Positions 8,666 to 16,910 are shown, numbered from the stretch's first letter. The stretch: DNA of 64,000 nt from Vibrio tubiashii ATCC 19109 (GCF_000772105.1 NZ_CP009356.1:124001-188000); one strand, 5' to 3'. Program-made: numbers and translations. Notes: generated from the letters alone by a model not told the origin.

Positions 8666-8999
8666 GAAAAAAGGTAAGATGGTAAAAGCGCAACCTATGC
8701 CTGATTTGAATACCGAATTCAGCATGGAAACGCTCGGGAGCGCCATTCGTTCAAAGCGCACCGATAGAGGCTGGCGTATTGACGATCTCGCTGCAAAAGC
8801 CAATCTATCTCGTCGAACAGTGATGAAGGTAGAAAAAGGCGATACCAGTGTCACCTTTGCCAATGTACTTATCCTCATGGATATCTTAGGCCTATCGCTA
8901 CGCCTTATCGACTTAAACCTGTTTGTTCGTCCACATAGCCAAATCCCCTCCCAAGATGAACACAGCATGAGCAGCAATGAGGATGGTTGGTATGAGTAA
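8664..8999 (+). CDS. hipB: HipB-like antitoxin, XRE-family DNA-binding protein
   Basis: This is a 111-residue protein with an XRE-type helix-turn-helix at about residues 25-80 (AIRSKRTDRGWRIDDLAAKANLSRRTVMKVEKGD). It ends in a polar tail. It lies directly upstream of a HipA kinase, whose preferred start overlaps its stop by 8 bp, so it is the cognate antitoxin and autorepressor. The start codon lies inside the third copy of a conserved operator, with aaaagg as ribosome binding site. In known HipBA systems HipB dimers bind operator DNA and sequester HipA. The extended N-terminus (about 20 residues before the HTH) is slightly longer than usual for HipB. Assignment rests on the HTH and context. 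Confidence 0.85.
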   Translation: MKKGKMVKAQPMPDLNTEFSMETLGSAIRSKRTDRGWRIDDLAAKANLSRRTVMKVEKGDTSVTFANVLILMDILGLSLRLIDLNLFVRPHSQIPSQDEHSMSSNEDGWYE

Positions 9000-10398
9000 G
9001 TTACAACGACTAGACGTGTTTATCGGTACGAATACCAAAATTGGCCGTTTGATCCTTCCTGTCGGAACCGAAGCAGAGTTCTCCTTCATCTATGAAGAGG
9101 AATGGAAACACACTGGTTTCCCGATTTCGCCACATATCCCTTTCGATGATCAGGCTTCACCGCGCAGTATCGAGAACTATCTCAGAAATCTCCTTCCTGA
9201 AGGAGAAGCCTTTGAGGAGATGATACAAAACACGACGATCTCCAAAAGCAATACGTTCGGTCTGATCCGTAAGCTTGGTGCGGAAACATCAGGCGCATTA
9301 TCTTTTCGAGTTCCAGGCTCAGAACCTCAGGAAACCAGTTTTAGATCGGTACCTGATGATGAACTAATAGAACGTCTCGAGCGAAATCTAGCGCCACTAG
9401 TGTATTGGGACGGTAAGGTGCGCCTTTCGGTTGCTGGAGTTCAAAACAAGTTAAACTTACTTAAGCGCGGTGACGAATGGGGATTTGGTGAAGGCAAATT
9501 GAGTTCGAACCACATTCTGAAGTTTGAAAGCGGTAAAGCACCGTGTATTGCTGTGAATGAGTTCTTTTGTATGACATTGGCCAAGCTCGCAGGCTTGGAT
9601 GTCGCTAATGTTGAGTTAACTCGCATTGGGAAGACTAGAACACTGATCATCGAGCGGTTCGATCGTGCCTATATCGACGCGCGTAATGTCGTTCAACGAA
9701 AACATGTGATTGATGGCTGTCAGGCGACTGACTTACCTCCAGGGTACAAATACGAGCGTCAGAATGGGGATGAAGGCGATGGCGTGTATATGCGTGACGG
9801 CGTTTCTTTTCCACGCCTACTCAACGTCAAGACCATAGACACGGTCATCACTAACCTAAAGCTTACCCAATGGATGCTCTTTAATCTAGCCACTCTAAAC
9901 TACGATGCTCATGGTAAAAATATTAGCTTTTTCGTGCTCCCTAAAGGCCTTGAACTGGCCCCTTTTTATGATCTCGTCAACATAGAAGCTATTGCTCAAG
10001 AGGGCGCAAAACGCAACTCACGAAGCGGTAAACTGTCGACTCATGAGGGGCGTGCCGCCAGTATCCCTCAATATCTTGCAATGTCGATTGGCGATTGGCA
10101 AAGCGAAGACTTTCAACATCCGCCGAAAGGTCACTTCCAATGCCCTATCACCAGCTATGATTTTGCTGAGTTCGGTGCTCTGCTCGGCTATTCAGGCACC
10201 AAAATGGCTTCCATCATGGTCGAAACCGTTGGCGCCATAAACCATGCTCTGGAGGAAACGGTTCGACTTACCCAAGCTCAAGGAATCGATGATGGAGAGC
10301 GTGAACACATCGAACTGTGTGTCTCACTCATCCAAACACAATGTGAAGACTTGCTCGCGCAAGCCGACAAGGTGCCAGAAATGAGCGAACTTCTTTAA
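8992..10398 (+). CDS. hipA: HipA-family serine/threonine kinase toxin (system 1)
   Basis: This is a 468-residue HipA kinase. In E. coli HipA phosphorylates glutamyl-tRNA synthetase and causes growth arrest or persistence. Seen here: the N-subdomain with ENYLRNLLPEGE; the autophosphorylation/P-loop segment VRLSVAGVQNKL (about residues 145-156); LIIERFDR; the catalytic loop NYDAHGKNISF with Asp and metal-binding Asn; and the metal-binding APFYD. I chose the ATG at 8992 (MSKLQ), which overlaps the hipB stop by 8 bp, over the ATG at 8977. Length is slightly above E. coli HipA (440). All catalytic residues appear intact, so the toxin should be active. Confidence 0.88.
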   Translation: MSKLQRLDVFIGTNTKIGRLILPVGTEAEFSFIYEEEWKHTGFPISPHIPFDDQASPRSIENYLRNLLPEGEAFEEMIQNTTISKSNTFGLIRKLGAETSGALSFRVPGSEPQETSFRSVPDDELIERLERNLAPLVYWDGKVRLSVAGVQNKLNLLKRGDEWGFGEGKLSSNHILKFESGKAPCIAVNEFFCMTLAKLAGLDVANVELTRIGKTRTLIIERFDRAYIDARNVVQRKHVIDGCQATDLPPGYKYERQNGDEGDGVYMRDGVSFPRLLNVKTIDTVITNLKLTQWMLFNLATLNYDAHGKNISFFVLPKGLELAPFYDLVNIEAIAQEGAKRNSRSGKLSTHEGRAASIPQYLAMSIGDWQSEDFQHPPKGHFQCPITSYDFAEFGALLGYSGTKMASIMVETVGAINHALEETVRLTQAQGIDDGEREHIELCVSLIQTQCEDLLAQADKVPEMSELL

Positions 10399-10432
10399 TG
10401 GCAAATGCAGGGGCGACCATAAATCTAGATAG

Positions 10433-11824
10433 CTAGTGAGATCTGAGCGTAATGATAAAGGTTGAGCCGACACCAAGCTCTGATTTTAAACGAATCGCTC
10501 CTCCGAGGTTATCGACGATAGCTGCGGCGAACGAAAGGCCAAGTCCATAGCCACTAATGTTGCTGCGGCTGCTGTCAACTCGATACAAACGCTCAAACAC
10601 CAGATCATGATATTTGGGCTCGATACCGATCCCCGTATCGGTCACTTGGATCACCGCTTCCCCATTCAGACTTTGCTCTGCTTGGATGGTGACCTTGCCT
10701 TTTGGATTGGTGTACTTAATGGCATTGTCGACTAAGTTGACCAGCACTTGGATAAGTTTATCTGGATCTGACACTATGTTGAGCTCATCACTCACTATCG
10801 CCTCTAGCGCAATCTCTTTTTCTTCGGCGACATCTTCATACCAGCTCACGACATTATGAATCACTTCTGACAGATTGGTAGGGGCATAATTGGGCAACTG
10901 CTTGCCAAGGATTTCATCGTTGAGCTTCATCAGTGTGGTCAGCATATTGCTTGCGAGCATAGCGTGTTCGGCGCAGTCAGAAAGCGCATCACTCATTGCT
11001 TGTGGGTCATCATCGTTCATTAATGCCGATTGGGCAGCGAGTGTGATACGTGACAACGGTGTGCGAACATCATGAGCAATAGCATCAACAGTCGTGTTTA
11101 ACGTTGTCGTAACGTGCTGCAGCCTGGCGACAGTGTTGTGGACGCTCGTATTGATCACATCCAAGCCTTGCGGAGACTTTTCGGCAAGCTCTGGGATGTC
11201 CAAACTGCCGTGCTTCAGTTTGTCTAACATTGAACCAAGCGTCACCAAGGGAGACATTGCGTCAACAATGACTTTACGTGTGAATAGCGTCGTCACAATA
11301 ATCAGGACAATCAGTGCTGCAAAGGTAATAGCGGATTGGTTAATCGCGATAAAGTAGCGAGACTGGTTATCTAACACGAGCCAGAATGAGTGATCCTCAC
11401 CGGATATTTGGCGCGTCATATAAGGGTTGACAAAAAACGCCTCTATCCAAAACTTATCATCCATCACATAGTGAGAAAACGGCCGTTCTGTTGAAATGCC
11501 TGTTTGGCCAGCGACAAATTCAAGGCTTTCCAGCTCAGTATTTTTAACCATGTAGGCAGCAATATTGTTACTGAGTAAACGTTGGGGGTTCGCTTCGAGT
11601 ACATGGTGTAAACGCTGCGCCGAATCGTAGGTTAAAATTCTCTGATATTCCGTCGCCATTGAATTAAGAAGCTTTTTTTCAACCCGATACAAATCGAAAA
11701 AGAACAGCGCGCTGACGGCGATTTCAACCACCATAAAGCAGAGCAACAGTATCGCCATGAAACGCATCAAGAGCTTGGTTTGCGCTCTGTTTAACGCTTG
11801 CTTGACATTATGACTTGAGGACAT
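10433..11824 (-). CDS. Membrane sensor histidine kinase
   Basis: This is a 463-residue two-component sensor. One membrane helix is at about residues 20-42, a periplasmic sensor domain of about 120 residues follows, and the second helix is at about 165-185. Then come HAMP, HisKA with the phospho-acceptor in AHDVRTPLSRI, and HATPase_c with the N box (LVNLVDNAIKY), G1 (VTDTGIGIEP) and G2 (GYGLGLSFAA). It is translationally coupled to the upstream response regulator (17-bp overlap). The pair is divergent from an exported HbpS/GlcG-family protein, a setting that recalls HbpS-SenS-SenR of Streptomyces, in which the secreted heme-binding protein modulates the kinase. The signal sensed is unknown. 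Confidence 0.88.
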   Translation of the reverse strand: MSSSHNVKQALNRAQTKLLMRFMAILLLCFMVVEIAVSALFFFDLYRVEKKLLNSMATEYQRILTYDSAQRLHHVLEANPQRLLSNNIAAYMVKNTELESLEFVAGQTGISTERPFSHYVMDDKFWIEAFFVNPYMTRQISGEDHSFWLVLDNQSRYFIAINQSAITFAALIVLIIVTTLFTRKVIVDAMSPLVTLGSMLDKLKHGSLDIPELAEKSPQGLDVINTSVHNTVARLQHVTTTLNTTVDAIAHDVRTPLSRITLAAQSALMNDDDPQAMSDALSDCAEHAMLASNMLTTLMKLNDEILGKQLPNYAPTNLSEVIHNVVSWYEDVAEEKEIALEAIVSDELNIVSDPDKLIQVLVNLVDNAIKYTNPKGKVTIQAEQSLNGEAVIQVTDTGIGIEPKYHDLVFERLYRVDSSRSNISGYGLGLSFAAAIVDNLGGAIRLKSELGVGSTFIITLRSH

Positions 11825-12482
11825 AACCCACTCCTCTTAACGTGTGGATAAGCGGGCTCGCAAAGCCCTTGTCTACCTTACTTCTTAGTCGGCATACCAG
11901 AACATCAACGACGTTGGTTTGAGGATCAAACTGATGACCCCAAACATGCTCGAGTATGGCGGTTTTGGATATGACAGTTTCTTTGTTCTCAAGCAGAAGT
12001 TTCATCAGCATGAACTCACGTTGATTAATAGCAATCGACTGCCCATCCCGCTCTAAAGTGTGCTTGAGTAGGTCGAGAGTTAAAGGGCCGTAGCTGAGCG
12101 CTAATAATTGTGTTGCTGCTGGTTTACCACGACGAGTCAAGGTATGACAACGTGCGAGGAGCTCAGGAAAGGCAAAGGGCTTAACCAGATAGTCGTCGGC
12201 CCCCGATTGCAACCCTTTCACTCGCTCTTCAACGGAGTGTTTGGCGCTCAGAATGATAACGGGCACGGTATGGCCTTGTCCTCTGAGTTCGGTCAATACT
12301 TCAAATCCATCCTTGAGCGGCAGCATGATATCAAGAATGACCACATCGAAGTCTGCTGTTTGTGCCTCATGCAGCCCATCGATACCATTGGTTGCATGCG
12401 TGACAGTCATCGCTTCTTGCTGGAATCCATTCACCAAAAACTTAGCGATATGCATATCATCTTCGATCAAAAGTAGTTTCAT
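11808..12482 (-). CDS. OmpR-family response regulator
   Basis: This is a 224-residue DNA-binding response regulator. The receiver domain (1-118) has the acidic pair EDD at residues 7-9, the phospho-acceptor Asp in VVILDIMLPLKDG (about residue 51), the Ser switch in IILSAK and the Lys in YLVKPFAF. The winged-helix domain (128-224) includes VISKTAILEHVWGHQFDPQTNVVDVLVCRLRSKVD. It is the first gene of the regulator-kinase operon. Candidate binding sites are the two inverted repeats between it and the divergent hbpS-like gene, which suggests that it controls that gene and possibly itself. Confidence 0.9.
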   Translation of the reverse strand: MKLLLIEDDMHIAKFLVNGFQQEAMTVTHATNGIDGLHEAQTADFDVVILDIMLPLKDGFEVLTELRGQGHTVPVIILSAKHSVEERVKGLQSGADDYLVKPFAFPELLARCHTLTRRGKPAATQLLALSYGPLTLDLLKHTLERDGQSIAINQREFMLMKLLLENKETVISKTAILEHVWGHQFDPQTNVVDVLVCRLRSKVDKGFASPLIHTLRGVGYVLKS

Positions 12483-12552
12483 CTATTGTCCATCGCTCTA
12501 TTTGTACTGCGCTCGAAATATACTCTATCAACATCCTTGCCTGAATATAACC

Positions 12553-12574
12553 AACATTACAGCTTTGTAATGTT
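12553..12574. promoter_or_regulatory. Inverted repeat in the divergent promoter region
   Basis: AACATTAC (12553-12560) and GTAATGTT (12567-12574) are exact reverse complements 6 bp apart, between the response regulator gene and the hbpS-like gene. It is a candidate regulator binding site. Confidence 0.5.
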
Positions 12575-12601
12575 TGGGAAAGCCTTGTGTAATTGAGCAT
12601 T

Positions 12602-12640
12602 CGTTAAGATGGTCTCCATCAACTACATGATGTCTTAACG
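12602..12640 (+). promoter_or_regulatory. Long inverted repeat overlapping the hbpS-like leader
   Basis: CGTTAAGA (12602-12609) and TCTTAACG (12633-12640) are exact reverse complements, with a nested GATGG-TCT-CCATC hairpin at 12608-12620. The right arm ends in the ribosome binding site (acggag) of the gene starting at 12650, so it could act as an RNA hairpin or as an operator. Confidence 0.45.
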
Positions 12641-12649
12641 GAGTAAAAC

Positions 12650-13147
12650 ATGAAAACAATCAAAATCGCATCAATCGCCGCAACGCTAGGTTTCGCAGCG
12701 TTATCGTTCAACACTTCAGCTGCGGATAACAAGACCGTTTCAGTGACACAAATTTCGTCTCAGTTTGCTTTTAAGTTGGCACAAGAGGCTGTCAATCAAT
12801 GCAGCGCAGAGGGCTACAAAGTGTCTGCAACTGTCGTTGATCTATCGGGTAACGTTGTAGCTCAGTTACGTGCTGATGGCGCGGGTATCCATACTCTAGA
12901 CAGCTCACGTAAGAAAGCATTTACCGTGACCAGTATGAAGCAACCATCAGGCAACTTAATGAAGACAATCGCTGAGAAACCAATCCTACAGCCTTTGCAG
13001 TATATGAATGAAAACCTACTGTTCCTGGCTGGCGGTGTACCTGTGGAGTTAAACAAAGCGATGATTGGAGCCGTGGGCGTTGGGGGCGCACCAGGTGGTC
13101 ATCTGGATGTGGCTTGTGCGGACGCGGCGTTGAAAAAACTTCTGTAA
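12650..13147 (+). CDS. Exported HbpS/GlcG-family heme-binding-like protein
   Basis: This is a 165-residue exported protein of the GlcG/HbpS family (formerly DUF336). A signal peptide covers about residues 1-25 (ends at NTSAA). The domain shows LAQEAVNQCSAEGYKVSATVVDLSGNVVAQLRADGAGIHTLDSSRKKAFTV in the first half and the glycine-rich GAVGVGGAPGGHLDVACADAAL near the end, typical of the family. Some members bind heme and form octamers; in Streptomyces HbpS modulates the SenS kinase. The gene is divergent from a two-component operon and has a clear ribosome binding site (cggag). A heme or redox sensing role together with the kinase is inference. Confidence 0.82.
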   Translation: MKTIKIASIAATLGFAALSFNTSAADNKTVSVTQISSQFAFKLAQEAVNQCSAEGYKVSATVVDLSGNVVAQLRADGAGIHTLDSSRKKAFTVTSMKQPSGNLMKTIAEKPILQPLQYMNENLLFLAGGVPVELNKAMIGAVGVGGAPGGHLDVACADAALKKLL

Positions 13148-13161
13148 TCTCTGGTTGTATT

Positions 13162-13193
13162 CGAGCACTTCATCGCCACTGGTGGAGTGTTCG
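13162..13193 (+). terminator. Possible terminator after the hbpS-like gene
   Basis: CGAGCACT (13162-13169) pairs with AGTGTTCG (13186-13193) with one wobble, around an inner CCAC/GTGG, followed by ttctt. The tail is weak. Confidence 0.35.
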
Positions 13194-13428
13194 TTCTTAA
13201 TGTCAGATTCGCTCTATTCCCCTGCTCAATTTCTAGTGCCACCACCGCAAAACGTTTCCCGATATTCGCTTTTTATTTCCCGATATTGCTATTGTTAACA
13301 TAATGCTTAAATGAGAATGCCTCCCATTAATAAGTCATCTATGCATCTAACGGACAAGATGAGCGTCACTCAAGTACTCATTTCATTATTTAAAACGGAA
13401 GAAAAGCACATCACTTATACCAGTATTA

Positions 13429-13611
13429 GTGCTGTGCGTGTTCGCAGAACTCACCGCTTGGATTAGCTTATACGTCGCATTGCGCAATGACCAGAGAACC
13501 CTAAGTCTGTATTTCAACTTAGCCCTTATGACCATCGCAGTCTGTGCACGCTACTTTTTCTATGCGATGTCGGTCCGGCAGGCGCATCTTGCTGCTTATC
13601 AAATTATTTAG
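13429..13611 (+). pseudogene. Fragment of a small two-helix membrane protein
   Basis: This is a 60-codon GTG-initiated frame with two clear membrane helices (one starting a little upstream at LIPVLVLCVFAELTAWISLYVALRN-like sequence, the other LYFNLALMTIAVCARYFFYAM). The hydrophobic stretch extends upstream of the only in-frame start codon. A plausible ATG start (13359, MSVTQVLISLF) lies in another frame, so the gene may be frameshifted. I do not recognise the family. It lies in a decayed stretch between the hbpS-like gene and hipBA-2. Confidence 0.3.
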
Positions 13612-13686
13612 ACCATTAGTCAGAAGCTCGTTCATGCTCTGTCTGAAATGCCAACTGCTCCCCTGATGCAATACCATCGTGGCGAT

Positions 13687-13893
13687 TTAGAAAAACGACA
13701 CGCAAGATCGTAAACGAAAGAAACCGTTTGAATTTCCAAACACCGAACTTTGTGAGCCATCTAAATTGGCGAGCAACCCACCAGAAGACAGTATAGATTT
13801 ATAATTCTCTAGAGTAGTGGTGTGAAAAACTGACGCGCTCATTTTACCAACGAAGTCTTCAAAATCATCGACTTTCAAATTACGAACTAACAT
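13687..13893 (-). pseudogene. Truncated gene, unknown family (N-terminal 68 residues)
   Basis: This is a 68-residue frame that reads like the start of a larger protein: FHTTTLENYKSILSSGGLLANLDG followed by NGFFRLRSCVSFF, then a stop. The pattern His-x-Thr-x(2)-Asn-Tyr-x-x-Ile-Leu-x-Ser-Gly is reminiscent of the start of ADP-ribosyltransferase-like or phosphotransferase-like domains. I cannot name the family, and the C-terminal part is absent. It has a ribosome binding site (gagag) and a palindrome just upstream (13903-13918). A truncated gene is the most likely reading. Confidence 0.4.
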
Positions 13894-13902
13894 ATTACTC
13901 TC

Positions 13903-13938
13903 ATCAGCGAACGCTGATTAGACGACAAATTGTCGTCT
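13903..13938. repeat. Palindrome plus hairpin terminator
   Basis: ATCAGCG-AA-CGCTGAT (13903-13918) is a perfect palindrome directly upstream of the truncated minus-strand gene and may be its operator. It is followed by AGACGAC-AAATT-GTCGTCT (13920-13938) with TTTC after it on the plus strand, a short rho-independent-type hairpin. Confidence 0.55.
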
Positions 13939-14074
13939 TTCATCCTTCAATGTTGCTGCCTTTTTCATATTTTCTCAACTGAGAATCAATAAGTTACTCC
14001 ACATGTAGGGAAACTAAGTTGCAAGATGTCGCCTAATAACGGGAACGCAAAGTTATCAACTCAATCGGATAAAT

Positions 14075-14461
14075 TTGGTTAGGCCAATTTCAGACTCTGA
14101 GTCTGCTAAAGCTATAGTAGACGCTATGCAGGACTGCGGAGTGAATCGACTTTTAGTAACTTCTACTGCGTTGCTTTTTCCCACAAACAAATGGCTTGAT
14201 CGAATCTTGCGCTTTGTTGCTAGGCATAATGTTCGGAATGCAAACCTTATGGAAGAGACGATCCGATCTTCTGGCCTTGAATGGACCATTGCACGAGTGG
14301 GTTTTCTAAATGACAAAGCCTCGATAGATTACCGACAAGCAGAATGTTCATTACCTGAGGGAGGAGGAGCGATATCCCGAGCAGCATTGGCTAATTTTCT
14401 CTTATCTGAAGCAAAGCAATCTGTTCATGTTCATAACGTAGTCGGTATCTCTAATAAATAG
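14075..14461 (+). pseudogene. C-terminal fragment of an NAD(P)-binding (NmrA/SDR-like) protein
   Basis: This is a 128-codon frame that matches the C-terminal two-thirds of small atypical short-chain dehydrogenase/NAD(P)H-binding proteins: DAMQDCGVNRLLVTSTALLF, then the active-site-like NLMEETIRSSGLEWTIARVGFL, then GGGAISRAALANFLLSEA. The N-terminal dinucleotide-binding GxxGxxG strand is missing. The only start is a TTG without a good ribosome binding site, and the upstream sequence does not supply the missing part. The gene is therefore a 5'-truncated remnant. It is followed by a hairpin at 14569-14598. Confidence 0.65.
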
Positions 14462-14568
14462 ATCAGGCAAGATAGTCCTTTCAGCGTGTCTATTCGCAGT
14501 ACCATACATATTGCATAGGCCAAATGATGGTCTTAAAATCACAACGCACGCTTCTTCCTGAAAGCCCC

Positions 14569-14598
14569 AAAATGCCACCTCTGAAACGGTGGTATTTT
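14569..14598 (+). terminator. Hairpin terminator after the NAD(P)-binding fragment
   Basis: AAAATGCCACC (14569-14579) pairs with GGTGGTATTTT (14588-14598) with one G-U pair and an 8-nt loop; the stem itself ends in a T-run. It is about 108 bp downstream of the remnant gene. Confidence 0.5.
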
Positions 14599-14770
14599 AT
14601 TTGGGATATAAAAAAGTATGGCAAGCTCAGTGACAAGATGTAACACCGAGTAATTACGTTGACACGCGAAGGAGCACAAACGTCATGTTGTAGAGGCAAT
14701 TCGGATAACCTCAGCTACTGTAAACCTCAAATCGCCGACAAAGTCATGGCGAATTGGATTCATCCAATAC

Positions 14771-16006
14771 TTACAGAGCCTTAAATTTTTCGACCATACC
14801 CTTATCAATCTCCTTGATTAGATTAGGTGACAAGCCTAGGTGTTTGGCCTCATGACTAAACGAGCGTGTTGTTTCAAATATTTCCTCTGCCATCACCATG
14901 ATCGCTTTCTTTGAAGACAACCCCGACTGAGCGGCTAGCTGGTCCATTGCGCTCTTTGGCGTCCGGCCATTACCGCCAAATGCCGTCATATGCTCTTTGT
15001 AAGGGTTGGGGCTGTAAACGATGTCGTAGAACGGCGATAGCGTCCAATTATCGGCGTCACTGGCCAGAAAACTGAAGTTCTTACTGTGATCATCTTGGTT
15101 AACCGTTAGGTAATTAAACATACAGCGCTTAATGAGCTTCTGAGACTCTGTGATGCTGCACATGATGCGCGTAGCTTTAACTAAATCCACATAGTCCAAA
15201 GAAGGCTCTCGAAACGGCGCATCTAACAACCCACACGCAGAAATCATATGGATTCGCCCCCCCTGCTCTGTGCAATCAAATCGCTCCTGCTCTAGCCAAA
15301 ACCGTCCATGACCCGCATCGATTAAATGGAAGTCAGGAACCTCTATGCCGACATTGCGGGCCATCTGCATGTAGCAATATTCGACGAGTGATTCAGAGTG
15401 CTTCAAGTCAAATTTTTCAGATGTCAGCTTTACGATAAGCTTTGTTCCCAGTGCGTCATCCAATGTTGAATATTGCCCATTCGATAGACGCGTGACGTTC
15501 ATTTTGGGTCTCGCGCCGCCCGACCCACCCGTATTCATCAAATGCTCAAGCAAAGCAGACTCTGTGCCTTCAAATTCTTCAATTGCGGCTCGGCCAAGGG
15601 TAATGATATCAATCGACTCCTTGGACTCATCCAATAAGTCCAATTCAGGCTCATAGCTCAACGCCCCCATGCATCTGTCACCGAGGTAAGCCAAACGCTC
15701 TAGGGCTGTCACTTCCTTTGGGTTATGACCGTTCTGTCTAAATACACGATCCATAAGATAAAGGCCCCAACCATCAGGGAGACTGTCTCCAAACACCCCA
15801 TGAATGCCGTAATGCGGCTCTTTTGGTGCAACTTGCAGGCTTGTATCTGGCTTTAAGTTAAACGGAGCCAGAGAGGTGGAGTGCCCGCTTAAATACGCCT
15901 CATCAAATTGAAAGAAGCTTTGCTTACTGTTTTCAACAAGCTTGCCGACGAGTACCTTCTCACCTGTGCTAAGCGTTCGTTTTACGGTTAGGGCTGCCTT
16001 AAGCAT
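14771..16006 (-). CDS. HipA-family kinase toxin (system 2)
   Basis: This is a 411-residue HipA-domain kinase, divergent in sequence from the HipA at 8992. Features are the N-terminal HipA_N region (HGVFGDSLPDGWGLYLMDRVF), a glycine-rich loop GGSGGARPKMNV (about residues 160-171) in place of the classical AGxQxK loop, the catalytic loop NQDDHSKNFSFL, and the metal site SPFYDIVY. I chose the Met at 16006 (MLKAALTV), which overlaps the antitoxin stop by 8 bp, as in system 1; starts at 16018 and 16024 are possible. Kinase residues are intact. The variant glycine-rich loop places it in a different HipA subgroup, so its substrate may differ. Confidence 0.85.
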   Translation of the reverse strand: MLKAALTVKRTLSTGEKVLVGKLVENSKQSFFQFDEAYLSGHSTSLAPFNLKPDTSLQVAPKEPHYGIHGVFGDSLPDGWGLYLMDRVFRQNGHNPKEVTALERLAYLGDRCMGALSYEPELDLLDESKESIDIITLGRAAIEEFEGTESALLEHLMNTGGSGGARPKMNVTRLSNGQYSTLDDALGTKLIVKLTSEKFDLKHSESLVEYCYMQMARNVGIEVPDFHLIDAGHGRFWLEQERFDCTEQGGRIHMISACGLLDAPFREPSLDYVDLVKATRIMCSITESQKLIKRCMFNYLTVNQDDHSKNFSFLASDADNWTLSPFYDIVYSPNPYKEHMTAFGGNGRTPKSAMDQLAAQSGLSSKKAIMVMAEEIFETTRSFSHEAKHLGLSPNLIKEIDKGMVEKFKAL

Positions 16007-16274
16007 GACGAAGTACATCCTCAATTGATTTAAATTCCGGCTTAGACGACTTTGTCAGTTCTTTCACTTTTTTCAAGTCACCGACAGTCTCATACAGCAT
16101 GAGGAACTGGCGCAATGAGATGTTGCCAGTTGACTCAAACTTTCTGATCGTCGCGTAAGGCACGCCAGAGAGGTCAGCCATTTTCTGAACACTGAGTTTA
16201 TCTTTTTTCCGAGCAGACTTGATAAACTCTTTGAGTTCCATCTGCACATCATAAGCGGTATAAAGAGATAACAT
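15999..16274 (-). CDS. HipB-like XRE antitoxin (system 2)
   Basis: This is a 91-residue helix-turn-helix protein: ELKEFIKSARKKDKLSVQKMADLSGVPYATIRKFESTGNISLRQFLMLYETVGDL is a full XRE domain (about residues 13-68), followed by a short tail that overlaps hipA-2. The start at 16274 has a good ribosome binding site (aagagg) 5 nt upstream; an internal Met at 16241 is possible. The region upstream carries two related 22-bp elements (16288, 16329) and a third at 16415, probably its operators. It is the likely antitoxin and autorepressor of the module. Confidence 0.82.
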   Translation of the reverse strand: MLSLYTAYDVQMELKEFIKSARKKDKLSVQKMADLSGVPYATIRKFESTGNISLRQFLMLYETVGDLKKVKELTKSSKPEFKSIEDVLRHA

Positions 16275-16280
16275 ACACGC

Positions 16281-16356
16281 CTCTTAAATTGCTACTATAG
16301 TGTTAATTTTATCACAAAAAACGGATTAATTGCTATTATTATGGCAATTTAAAGAG
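16281..16356. promoter_or_regulatory. Candidate operators of hipBA-2
   Basis: Two related elements begin ATTGCTA: 16288-16309 and 16329-16350, identical at 17 of 22 positions. They sit inside a larger inverted repeat, CTCTTAAATTGC (16281-16292) against GCAATTTAAAGAG (16344-16356, one extra base). The second element is itself an inverted repeat, ATTGC-N10-GCAAT. A third related element lies at 16415-16435 (ATTGATACTATAGTA and following). Confidence 0.5.
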
Positions 16357-16910
16357 ACGACCAATGGTTTCTTCATTGACACCTTTACAAGAATCGTCGC
16401 TGCGTCAGGCTAATATTGATACTATAGTAACAAATATATGAGAAATAGAGCCAGGTTTGTTATCATAGTAGCAGAAAATAAAACTGACGTTCTTCAGATA
16501 TGGGCGTTCCCTGCACAAGAAGCAATCAATAACCAACCACAGACAAGATGATTGGGAGACGTCAGGTTGGTCATCCGTCGGTGTGGCGCAGTTCAAGGGG
16601 CAAACAAGAGTGTGAATCAGTCACCGACTGCGACATAGAGCAGAGCTGTTGCAAATTCCTGCCGATTATCGAGGCGCCCTACCGAGCTCATGTTACTCGG
16701 GCTTCATGCATCTGCTCGTTGTTTCACCAGGGCATACCTTGCTTGACATTTTGGTCAATCAACGAGCTGGCGCAGAACTGGCACACGCATTCGTAGCGAT
16801 TAGTTGTTCACAACGATTGCCAAAACGCTTTAACTATCAACCCCAAATTCGAAGTAGGTGCGCGATTTCTGGCTGACTCTAGCCATCGGGACAATATTTC
16901 TCCAAAAAAA
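16357..16910. other. Unassigned stretch between hipBA-2 and the chemoreceptor
   Basis: Apart from the third ATTGATACTATAGT element (16415) I find no recognisable gene. Plus-strand frames of 82 and 75 codons (16548, 16649) overlap each other, have poor starts and match no family I know. This may be degraded coding sequence. Confidence 0.4.

Noticed and set aside
13900..14060. Possible integron attC (VCR-like) site, because of short cassette-like genes and palindromes
   Set aside because: No paired R'/R'' core sites or typical ~120-bp imperfect palindrome could be found; the palindromes are short and simple.
16548..16876. Two overlapping plus-strand frames (82 and 75 codons)
   Set aside because: They overlap in different frames, have weak starts, and match no protein family I know.
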